Positions 23,545 to 30,128 of a stretch of DNA of 35,556 nt are shown piece by piece. Below the pieces are notes generated by a model. The model was given only the letters and a program-made list of their open reading frames with translations. It searched no databases and was not told the DNA's origin. Origin of the DNA: Armatimonadota bacterium (GTDB lineage: Bacteria; Armatimonadota; UBA5829; DTJY01); the NCBI GenBank assembly GCA_025358205.1, contig JANYKG010000143.1:1-35556 (forward strand), written 5' to 3'. Each line of letters begins with the position of its first letter. Positions within the stretch are counted from its first letter, which is position 1. The translations under genes and the position numbers were made by a program.

Positions 23545-23573
23545 GATATACCATATTTCGGGTGCATTGTCAA
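23545..23573 (-). promoter_or_regulatory. Sigma-70-type promoter of pilT
   Basis: On the minus strand TTGACA (23568-23573), 17 bp, TATATC (23545-23550). The predicted leader is about 53 nt, which rules out the upstream alternative start of pilT. Confidence 0.7.
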
Positions 23574-23590
23574 TGCGCGCTGCGGCATGG

Positions 23591-23776
23591 TGTCACTGCT
23601 CAGCGAAAATGTCCAGGGTAACTGCTCAGCGATTTTGTCCTCTGGTGTAGACTATGAGAATGGAGAGTATTACCTTGAGCAGTAAGCAACAACGCAGGGA
23701 AGAAGCGCTTGGAAAGCTTTCTTCCGGTATGATTAGTTCAGAGCAAGCAGGGGTGATGAAAAGGCTGACTGAGTAA
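23591..23776 (+). mobile_element. Insertion sequence remnant: one end and truncated transposase start
   Basis: Two 20-bp direct repeats lie at 23595-23614 and 23621-23640 (26-bp period), both beginning ACTGCTCAGCGA and ending TGTCC; 17 of 20 bases match. Arrays of such sites at an element end are typical of IS21-like and related ISs. They are followed by a 40-codon ORF at 23654-23776 (SKQQRREEALGKLSSGMISSEQAG), resembling the N-terminal helix-turn-helix of a DDE transposase, that stops abruptly. The rest of the element is gone. The exact IS family is undecided. Confidence 0.5.
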
Positions 23777-23784
23777 CACGGCGC

Positions 23785-24171
23785 CTACTCCACAACGAAC
23801 CCCTCCGTGTCCGTCTTCAGGAGGCCCTTCGTGGTATCGAGAAGCACGAGTTGGTTGCCCCAGGGGTCCTTCACGACCACGCACTTGCCGATCTTGATAT
23901 CGCGGGTTTCGCGAATCACCGTTCCGCCTGCCTCGACGAAACGCCGCGCCGCATCCTCTGCGGACTCAACCGTCAGGTCGGTCTCCGGCGCATTCTCACT
24001 CACGCCCAGGACCAGCTCGCCATCGCTGTCGGCCATGCGCAGGCCCGCGGCTCGGTCCGTCCGCCACACGATTTCAAGCCCGAGCTTGTCGTGGTAGAAC
24101 TCCAGGGCGGCTTCAAGGTCCTTCACGGGTAGTTGAAGGCAATCAATCTTCTGAAATAGAGGCTTTGTCAA
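23785..24171 (-). CDS. Glyoxalase/VOC superfamily protein
   Basis: 128 residues from TTG 24171, chosen for AAGGAG six bases upstream. Two beta-alpha-beta-beta-beta modules are visible: QLPVKDLEAALEFYHDKLGLEI in the first and VVVKDPWGNQLVLLD in the second. The conserved DPWGN motif and a single 128-residue chain fit dimeric VOC proteins (lactoylglutathione-lyase-like, dioxygenase-like or resistance proteins). The substrate cannot be inferred. It is last in the abrB-eis-VOC operon, 24 bp after the acetyltransferase. Confidence 0.85.
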   Translation of the reverse strand: MTKPLFQKIDCLQLPVKDLEAALEFYHDKLGLEIVWRTDRAAGLRMADSDGELVLGVSENAPETDLTVESAEDAARRFVEAGGTVIRETRDIKIGKCVVVKDPWGNQLVLLDTTKGLLKTDTEGFVVE

Positions 24172-24195
24172 GGCATTCTCCTTACCGGTATGGCG

Positions 24196-25419
24196 TCAGA
24201 TTTCCCAGCCCATGTAGGGCGTGGGCAGACGGAGTGCGGCATCCAATGATCGCAGCAGATCCGGTGGGCCAGCGATATCATCGGTGATCGCCAGGCCTGA
24301 CGCGGGACGGACGCCGAACCACATGCGAGAGAAGGCATTCACCGATGCCGTGAGCGTCGGTAAAGATGGTGCAGCACCCCGGGCTGCGCTCGATTCGGAT
24401 CCCAATGACACCGCATACTCGCCGCTGATCCCGTGCCACGGAGCATCGGCATCCAGGAGCTTCTCAATCGGATCGGTGAGCTCAAGGTTAAACTGCAGGT
24501 CCGCGCACTGCAGGTGAGTCTGCGACATGCAGCCGGGCAGATCGAGGATTCGCACCTGCTGGTACGCGCACGCGGTGTTCTTGCTCTCGAGTTTGGAATC
24601 CTCGGTCAGCGTCTGCTTCCTGAAAGGCTGGCGCAGAATGTCCTGAAGCAGCACACCCTGAGGTTCATCCATGCTCACGAGGCCTACCTGATCGCCAAAG
24701 CTCCTCAAGAGCCCCATCAGTTCCCGGAACTGCTCGCGGGTCTGCCACGCATGCCACTTTACGACGTAGGGACCCTTCCCCATATCTTCCGGATTGATCC
24801 ACAAGTGATGTGTCAGCTCACCATTCGGCCCGTCAAAGTACCCCAGCCCGAAGGCTTTCTTGTCACCGACCATCTCGCCGCGCGTAATCTTCGGCGAGCC
24901 AGCGCATACGGCTCCGTGACCCTTCCGCCGAGACACCCGCGAAGCATGGACAGCTTCCCAGTCGTCCGCTGTGATCCTCCGCGGAGCGCGCGCCGGGGCG
25001 TCTATGGCAATGTCCGCCGGATCGAAGGCTACGTGGTGGATGTACGATGCGGTACCGAACCCGAGCCTGTTGTAGAATCCCTGCTCGAACATCCCCAGGC
25101 CGGAGACGAGTGCACCCTCGGCCGCGCCGTTCGCCACCGAGAGGGCAGTCAATCTGCTCGCGAACTTCTGCTTGCGGGCAATGAGGCTGGTGGTGACTCC
25201 GCCAACGATGGCGAGTGGCAGTTCCTCCTCCAGATAGCGGATGGTTCCGGGGATCATTACGACCATGCACTCCGCCGAACCATCAATGTCCGCGAGTAGG
25301 GTCTTGCCGTCAGACAGGAAGAGATCCAACACTTCCTCCTGGTCGTCCACCCAGCCGACTTCCCGCCAGATCCTCAGAACGGCGTCTCTGTCCAGTTCGG
25401 GGTCGTATGGTCTGAACAT
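24196..25419 (-). CDS. Eis-family GNAT N-acetyltransferase
   Basis: 407 residues from ATG 25419 (GAGGAG about 12 bases upstream); a GTG at 25455 in frame lies before that site. The N-terminal GNAT region has FRPYDPELDRDAVLRIW, then AIVGGVTTSLIARKQKFA as the acetyl-CoA-binding segment (V-x-x-V-x-x-x-x-x-R/K-G/x pattern) and FEQGFYNRLGFG. A second degenerate GNAT domain and a C-terminal SCP2-like domain follow, as in Eis. Known members acetylate aminoglycosides or proteins; this one has no confirmed substrate. It is translated after the AbrB-like gene (57 bp gap from this start) and before the VOC gene. Confidence 0.85.
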   Translation of the reverse strand: MFRPYDPELDRDAVLRIWREVGWVDDQEEVLDLFLSDGKTLLADIDGSAECMVVMIPGTIRYLEEELPLAIVGGVTTSLIARKQKFASRLTALSVANGAAEGALVSGLGMFEQGFYNRLGFGTASYIHHVAFDPADIAIDAPARAPRRITADDWEAVHASRVSRRKGHGAVCAGSPKITRGEMVGDKKAFGLGYFDGPNGELTHHLWINPEDMGKGPYVVKWHAWQTREQFRELMGLLRSFGDQVGLVSMDEPQGVLLQDILRQPFRKQTLTEDSKLESKNTACAYQQVRILDLPGCMSQTHLQCADLQFNLELTDPIEKLLDADAPWHGISGEYAVSLGSESSAARGAAPSLPTLTASVNAFSRMWFGVRPASGLAITDDIAGPPDLLRSLDAALRLPTPYMGWEI

Positions 25420-25476
25420 AGTTTTCCTATTCTCCTCGTCGCCAGAGGTGTTCACGTCTAGCAGGATTGTGAAGCG

Positions 25477-25740
25477 TCAATCCGAGGACACAATCTCCTG
25501 GGCCACGATACGCATTGTCTCCTCGCGTATGGTTTCCCAGTCGGTTGGCTTGCCCTCGGCCTGCTCTCGGAATATGCCTGCAACATCGGCGATAGACTTG
25601 ATCGGCCTGATGGCAATGTCGTTCTCGCGCACGTCCAAGCGAACGCTGGAGCCGGGTCTGATGCCCAGCTTCTTGCGCACCGCCGCAGGTATGGTGATGC
25701 GGCCGTCCCTTGAAACGGTGATCATCATGGTTCTAGCCAT
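25477..25740 (-). CDS. AbrB/SpoVT-type DNA-binding protein (MazE-like)
   Basis: 87 residues from ATG 25740; GAAAGG abuts that ATG, so Met5 or Met6 (25728, 25725) may be the true start. MITVSRDGRITIPAAVRKKLGIRPGS is a textbook AbrB swapped-hairpin domain; the tail holds ENDIAIRPI and a helical segment (PTDWETIREETMRIVAQE). Antitoxins with this shape usually precede a PIN toxin, but here the next gene is the Eis-like acetyltransferase. It may be an orphan antitoxin or the regulator of its own operon. Confidence 0.85.
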   Translation of the reverse strand: MARTMMITVSRDGRITIPAAVRKKLGIRPGSSVRLDVRENDIAIRPIKSIADVAGIFREQAEGKPTDWETIREETMRIVAQEIVSSD

Positions 25741-25789
25741 CCTTTCGCGCAAACCACATCGCATTGGCGAAATCAATCTCTTAATGGTG

Positions 25790-25818
25790 ATTATAGCCAG
25801 CCTAGGGTCTTGAGTCAA
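25790..25818 (-). promoter_or_regulatory. Sigma-70-type promoter of the abrB-eis-VOC operon
   Basis: On the minus strand TTGACT (25813-25818), 17 bp, TATAAT (25790-25795). The predicted leader is about 43 nt. Confidence 0.8.
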
Positions 25819-26099
25819 TCTGTCATGCAGGCGAAAGCGCACTTCGGGAACACTTGTTTCCGGACAATACACGCACACTGGACTATCGCATTAGTCTGGA
25901 ATAGTCCCTCGGTACGCTCCGCCGCAGCGGACACACTTAGGCCTACTCGGGATCATGCGGTTCTGGTTCTCCTCGGAGGAGAGAGACCGATTGCCGCGAG
26001 TACGAGTAGGATAAACGAGTACGATTCACGAAGAAGCGTATCTCCGTGTCCTCGGTGTCTCGGTGGTTCCATCTCTGAAAGCTCCATTTCGCACGATAT

Positions 26100-26128
26100 T
26101 TGACACAGGCACCTCGCTGTGTTAGGAT
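26100..26128 (+). promoter_or_regulatory. Sigma-70-type promoter of tyrS
   Basis: TTGACA (26100-26105), 17 bp, TAGGAT (26123-26128). Predicted start near 26135 gives a leader of about 43 nt, too short for a T-box, and no T-box motif is seen. Confidence 0.75.
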
Positions 26129-26177
26129 TTCCATCGGTCTTGTGCCGAATAACGGGCATTTTTGAGAGGGTCGAAAA

Positions 26178-27410
26178 GTGATATCCAACCTATCCATAGA
26201 CGAACAAATGGAGCTTCTCAGGCGGGGAACCATCGAGATAGTTCCTGAAGACGAACTGCGCGCAAAGCTGGTGAAGTCCCAGAAGACCGGCAAACCGCTG
26301 AAGATCAAGCTCGGCCTTGATCCCACCGCACCGGATATACACATCGGCCATGCGGTGGTCCTGCGCAAGATGCGGCAGTTCCAGGACCTGGGGCATGAGG
26401 TCACCATCATCATCGGCGACTTCACGGCCAGCATCGGCGACCCGAGCGGTAGGGCCATCACGCGCCCGCTTCTCACCCCTGAGCAGATCACCGTCAACGC
26501 CCAGACCTACTACGATCAGTACTGCCTCATCCTTGATCCCGCGAAAACGCAGGTGAGATACAACAGCGAGTGGCTGAGAACCCTCGACTTCGCTGATGTG
26601 GTGCGCATAACAGCAAAGATAACGGTGGCCAGAATCATCGAACGCGCCGATTTTGCCGCGCGCCTAGCGGACGGCAGGCCGATCGGCATGCACGAGATGC
26701 TGTACCCCGTCTGCCAGGCCTATGATTCCGTGGTGCTGGAGGACGATGTCGAGGTAGGCGGCACCGACCAGACCTTCAACATTATCCTGGGCCGTGATCT
26801 CCAGCGCGAGTCCGGTCTTGAACCGCAGGTGGCTATGTTCGTTCCGCTGCTCGTAGGGCTGGACGGCGTTCAGAAGATGAGCAAGTCGCTCCACAACTAC
26901 ATCGGCGTCACCGATGCTCCCAAGGATATGTTCGGCAAGGTGATGTCAATAGCCGATGAGATCATGCCGAACTACTTCGAATTGGCCACCAGCGTACCTT
27001 TGGAAGAGGTCAAGCAGATAGAGGCAGGGCTGAAGGACGGCACTCTGCACCCGATGGATGTAAAGAAGCGATTGGCGCGTGAGATAGTGGCCATCTACCA
27101 CGGCGCTGAAGCGGCACAAGAAGCGCAGGCGGAGTTTGAGAAGGTATTCAGTTCGCGAGAGCTTCCCACGGACATCCCGCCGATCAACGTCAAGCAGGCC
27201 GACCTGAAGGACGGCAAGATGTGGATCGTCCGACTGGTGAGCGCGGCGGGATTCGCACCGTCGAACGGCGAGGCGCGGCGGCTGGTTCAGCAGGGCGCGG
27301 TGTCGTTGGACGGCGAGAAGATCACGGATGCCAATGCGGAGATCACGCTTGCGGACGGCCAGGTGCTGCACGTGGGCAAGCTGAAATACGGCCAGATACG
27401 CATTGTGTAG
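26178..27410 (+). CDS. tyrS: Tyrosyl-tRNA synthetase
   Basis: 410 residues from GTG 26178 (GAGAGGG seven bases upstream). It charges tRNA-Tyr with tyrosine. The class I HIGH motif (55-58) follows GLDPTAPDIH, and KMSKS is at 233-237; the tyrosine-binding region contains GGTDQTFN (194-201). The C-terminal S4 RNA-binding domain occupies about 345-410 (GEARRLVQQGAVSLDGEKI). Length and KMSKS form match the TyrZ-like group. It is monocistronic, with a consensus promoter, and the nuo operon begins with its own promoter 32 bp after the stop. Confidence 0.96.
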   Translation: MISNLSIDEQMELLRRGTIEIVPEDELRAKLVKSQKTGKPLKIKLGLDPTAPDIHIGHAVVLRKMRQFQDLGHEVTIIIGDFTASIGDPSGRAITRPLLTPEQITVNAQTYYDQYCLILDPAKTQVRYNSEWLRTLDFADVVRITAKITVARIIERADFAARLADGRPIGMHEMLYPVCQAYDSVVLEDDVEVGGTDQTFNIILGRDLQRESGLEPQVAMFVPLLVGLDGVQKMSKSLHNYIGVTDAPKDMFGKVMSIADEIMPNYFELATSVPLEEVKQIEAGLKDGTLHPMDVKKRLAREIVAIYHGAEAAQEAQAEFEKVFSSRELPTDIPPINVKQADLKDGKMWIVRLVSAAGFAPSNGEARRLVQQGAVSLDGEKITDANAEITLADGQVLHVGKLKYGQIRIV

Positions 27411-27442
27411 GCTCTCACTGGTAATTATTTCTATCATGAGCA

Positions 27443-27471
27443 TTGACACGCCCGGGTCTGAAACATATAAT
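27443..27471 (+). promoter_or_regulatory. Perfect consensus promoter of the nuoH-N operon
   Basis: TTGACA (27443-27448), 17 bp, TATAAT (27466-27471): a full match to the sigma-70 consensus. The predicted start is near 27478, giving a leader of about 120 nt. Confidence 0.9.
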
Positions 27472-27538
27472 TGTTGAGATAATCTCGTCCCCGTTGCGGT
27501 GCGAGGTTGCAGTCCCAACTCACTGTGGAATGCCGTGT

Positions 27539-27588
27539 GCGAAGCCTATCTTCGCAGCGCGCAGGGCGGAACGTTTGATCCGCCGAGG
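27539..27588 (+). promoter_or_regulatory. Structured nuoH leader next to the ribosome site
   Basis: Two perfect hairpins lie in the leader: GCGAAG (27539-27544)/CTTCGC (27550-27555), and GGCGGA (27565-27570)/TCCGCC (27579-27584). The second abuts the GAGG ribosome site (27585-27588). They may shield or expose it; no ligand-binding motif was recognised. Confidence 0.45.
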
Positions 27589-27597
27589 CACTCACTC

Positions 27598-28659
27598 TTG
27601 CAAATTACTTTGACGGGCATTATCCGGCTTGTTTTCGAGCGGCTGCATATACCGGCGAATTGGGTTGCTCCCACGGTTATGCTGGTGGCGTCGGTCATAG
27701 TGCTCTTCTTCATCCTCTTCGTCGTCCTATACCTCATATACGGCTTGAGGAAAATCATGGGCTGGATTCAGGCGCGCATCGGCCCGAACCGCGTAGGGCC
27801 ATACGGACTGGCGCAGACGATTGCGGATGCCCTGAAGCTGTTGGCCAAGGAAGACATCATGCCGGCCATGGCCGACAAATGGCCGTTCATCATCGCGCCT
27901 ATCATCGTCTTCGTGCCCGCGTACATGGTCTACCTCGTCATACCTTTCGGCAAAGGCGGCAGCTGGGTGGCCCAAGATTTGAGCATCGGCGTGCTGTACA
28001 TCTCGGCGATTCTGTCCATCCCGATCATCGGCATCATCACAGCCGGGTGGGCGTCGAACAACAAGTGGTCGCTGCTCGGCTCGTTCCGTGCGGCGGCACA
28101 ACTTGTGAGCTATGAAGTTCCGCTGGCGCTGGCGATGATCCCGCCGGTGATGCTGGCTGGCAGCATGAGCCTGCAGGGCATCGTTCACGCGCAGCAGGGC
28201 GTATGGTTCGGCATATTCCCGAAGTGGTTCCTGGCTACGCAGATACTGGGTTTTGCGATTTACATGATGGCGGCGCTGGCGGAGAGCAACCTGATACCGT
28301 TCGATATCATGGAGGCGGAATCCGAGCTGGTGGCCGGGTTCAATACCGAATATAGCGGCATGAAGTTCGCGCTCTTCTTCCTCGCGGAGTTCGCGGGAAT
28401 GTTTACGGTATCAGCCATCGCCGCAACCCTTTTTCTGGGCGGGTGGCTGCCTATTCACCCGGCGCTTTCGTTCATCCCGCCGGTGTTCTGGTTCCTGGGC
28501 AAGACCCTTGTGCTGATCTTCGTGCTGATGTGGATAAGGTCTACCCTGCCCAGGGTGCGCGTAGACCAGTTGATGAGCTTCGGCTGGAAAGTGTTGATCC
28601 CGCTGGCGCTGCTGAATATCGTTTGGACCGGAGCGGTTGTGCTGTTCTTCCCGAGATGA
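27598..28659 (+). CDS. nuoH: NADH-quinone oxidoreductase subunit H
   Basis: 353 residues from TTG 27598, chosen because GAGG (27585-27588) precedes it and the frame upstream (to GTG 27499) encodes a non-homologous-looking stretch within the leader. It is the membrane subunit at the quinone site of complex I. Conserved NuoH segments are intact: MGWIQARIGPNRVGPYGLAQ near TM1, KEDIMP, SYEVPLAL, AESNLIPFDIMEAESELVAGFNTEYSG with its quinone-channel acids, and LPRVRVDQLM near the end. It is first gene of nuoHIJKLMN. Subunits A-G are not adjacent. Confidence 0.95.
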   Translation: MQITLTGIIRLVFERLHIPANWVAPTVMLVASVIVLFFILFVVLYLIYGLRKIMGWIQARIGPNRVGPYGLAQTIADALKLLAKEDIMPAMADKWPFIIAPIIVFVPAYMVYLVIPFGKGGSWVAQDLSIGVLYISAILSIPIIGIITAGWASNNKWSLLGSFRAAAQLVSYEVPLALAMIPPVMLAGSMSLQGIVHAQQGVWFGIFPKWFLATQILGFAIYMMAALAESNLIPFDIMEAESELVAGFNTEYSGMKFALFFLAEFAGMFTVSAIAATLFLGGWLPIHPALSFIPPVFWFLGKTLVLIFVLMWIRSTLPRVRVDQLMSFGWKVLIPLALLNIVWTGAVVLFFPR

Positions 28660-28681
28660 CGGGGAGAGTACGAGTAAGAGT

Positions 28682-29185
28682 ATGAGTAAGAAACGAATTT
28701 CATATATTTACGAATGGCGCTACACGGTATACAGCATCGTGAAGGGTCTAATCGTCACCTTTGTCAACCTGTTCAGGAAAAAGGTGACGCTGCAGTACCC
28801 CGAGGTAAAATGGGATCTACCTGAGGGTTATCGCGGCATGCCGACTCTGCCGGTGGACGAAACCAAAGGCGCGGACCGGTGTATCGCGTGCCAGGCATGC
28901 GTGCGCGCCTGCCCAACTCAGCTCATCACCGTGGATTCGCACATGGGCGAGGACAAGAAGCGCGTGATAGACTCGTTCACGATGAACATCGGGCTGTGCA
29001 TGTTTTGCGGAATGTGCGAAGAGGTCTGCCCGGTGGACGCGATCAGGATGAGCGATCACTACGAGCTTGCTTCGTTCACGCGAGATGAGCTACTGTGTGA
29101 TCGCGCGAAACTGAACCAGATGGGCGGGGTCTGGCCGCCCGCACCGGAGCGTGCCGCTGAACCCGCAGAGAGCGGGACTGACTAG
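28682..29185 (+). CDS. nuoI: NADH-quinone oxidoreductase subunit I
   Basis: 167 residues from ATG 28682, 22 bp after nuoH; GGGGAG is rather far (15 bases), so coupling is likely. Two 4Fe-4S ligand sets are complete: CIACQACVRACP and CMFCGMCEEVCP, holding clusters N6a and N6b that pass electrons to the quinone site. The N-terminal amphipathic helix (VKGLIVTFVNLFRKKVTLQYPE) is standard for NuoI. The 5' spacer has a GAGTA-word run like those in other spacers. Confidence 0.95.
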   Translation: MSKKRISYIYEWRYTVYSIVKGLIVTFVNLFRKKVTLQYPEVKWDLPEGYRGMPTLPVDETKGADRCIACQACVRACPTQLITVDSHMGEDKKRVIDSFTMNIGLCMFCGMCEEVCPVDAIRMSDHYELASFTRDELLCDRAKLNQMGGVWPPAPERAAEPAESGTD

Positions 29186-29194
29186 AGAACAGAT

Positions 29195-29722
29195 ATGCCA
29201 ACCATCACACTGCAACAATTTATGTTCGGGGCGATAGCGCTGGTGATCCTGGGTTCGGCCATCCTGGTCGCTACACTCAGGAATATTTTCCACTGTCTGC
29301 TCTTTCTGGCGCTTTCATTCCTGGGCGTCGCGGGAGTCTATCTGCTGCTTTCGGCAGATTTTCTGGCGGCGGTTCAGGTGCTGGTATACATCGGGGCAAT
29401 CACGGTACTTATGATGTTTGCTCTGATGATGACCCACCGCGTCATGACTACCGATATCTCGCAGTCGCTTACCCAGTGGTGGCTGGCGCCATTACCGATA
29501 GCTTTGGGCATATTCGCAGTTCTCTTCCGTGTATACGTGCGGCACGGAGGTCAGGCGCTGGTGGATACAAAACACCATGCAGTCCCGACCACCGGCATCA
29601 TCGGACAAGCGCTTCTCACCCGGTACATGCTGCCGTTTGAGCTGGCCTCGATTCTTCTGCTGGTGGCCATGGTGGGCGCTATTATCCTGGCGAAGGAGGA
29701 CAAGTCTGATGATCCCGCTTGA
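29195..29722 (+). CDS. nuoJ: NADH-quinone oxidoreductase subunit J
   Basis: 175 residues from ATG 29195, 9 bp after nuoI, with a weak AGAGAAC ribosome site. It has five hydrophobic helices; TM3 carries the conserved LVYIGAITVLMMFALMM segment, whose pi-bulge takes part in coupling proton pumping to quinone reduction, and GAIILAKE ends the last helix. The stop overlaps nuoK by 14 bp, indicating translational coupling. Confidence 0.94.
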   Translation: MPTITLQQFMFGAIALVILGSAILVATLRNIFHCLLFLALSFLGVAGVYLLLSADFLAAVQVLVYIGAITVLMMFALMMTHRVMTTDISQSLTQWWLAPLPIALGIFAVLFRVYVRHGGQALVDTKHHAVPTTGIIGQALLTRYMLPFELASILLLVAMVGAIILAKEDKSDDPA

Positions 29723-30017
29723 GTGGTACCTGGGACTGTCCGCCGCGCTGTTCTGCATCGGGATATTTGCAGTGCTGAGCCGTCGCAACGCCATCGGCAT
29801 ACTGATGGGCATTGAGCTGATGCTGAATGCCGCGAACATCAACCTGGTTGCGCTGGCCAGATACATGCATCCGCACATACTGACCGGCCAGGTTTTCGCG
29901 ATCTTCATCATGACGGTCGCGGCTGCAGAGGCGGCGGTGGGACTTGCGATAGTTATCTCGGTTTACCGGAACGCTGAGCACATAAACATAGACAAGATCA
30001 CCACCATGAAGTGGTGA
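29709..30017 (+). CDS. nuoK: NADH-quinone oxidoreductase subunit K
   Basis: 102 residues from ATG 29709, with AAGGAGG nine bases upstream inside nuoJ; the longer frame to 29529 is only nuoJ shadow. Three helices; GIELMLNAANINLVA carries the conserved TM2 Glu, and TVAAAEAAVGLAIVI the TM3 Glu, both in the proton path. Length is normal for NuoK/MrpC-like subunits. Confidence 0.95.
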   Translation: MIPLEWYLGLSAALFCIGIFAVLSRRNAIGILMGIELMLNAANINLVALARYMHPHILTGQVFAIFIMTVAAAEAAVGLAIVISVYRNAEHINIDKITTMKW

Positions 30018-30128
30018 TTCAATTTCGGATTTCGGAACTCGGAATGCGGAATGTAGAAGCTGGGTTCCGGGTTTTGGAGCTTGGTGTTTGGAACTTGGTA
30101 TTTCCGATTCTTTTCGGAAGGATAGGCT
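30018..30128. repeat. Degenerate word-like spacer within the nuo operon
   Basis: The 111-bp gap between nuoK and nuoL is filled with near-repeats of TTCGGAACTCGGAATGCGG and TTGGAGCTTGGTGTTTGG types. At its end TTCCGA (30102-30107) pairs with TCGGAA (30114-30119), placing part of nuoL's GGAAGG ribosome site in a hairpin. It interrupts an otherwise tightly packed operon. Confidence 0.55.

Larger units (their letters stand above)
25741..26177. other. 437-bp divergent spacer between abrB and tyrS
   Basis: It contains the abrB promoter (25790-25818), the tyrS promoter (26100-26128), a palindrome CTCCTCGGAGGAG near 25971-25983, and degenerate words: GAGTACGAGTAGG near 26000 and, on the minus strand, CACCGAGACACCGAGGACAC (26053-26072 region). 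Words of the last type recur in the spacers of many bacteria. No supported gene was found. Confidence 0.6.

Noticed and set aside
26135-26177. T-box or other leader for tyrS
   Set aside because: The leader is only about 43 nt and no T-box sequence was seen.
27499-27597. Upstream GTG start for nuoH
   Set aside because: It lies about 20 nt after the predicted transcript start without a ribosome site, and the added residues do not look like NuoH.
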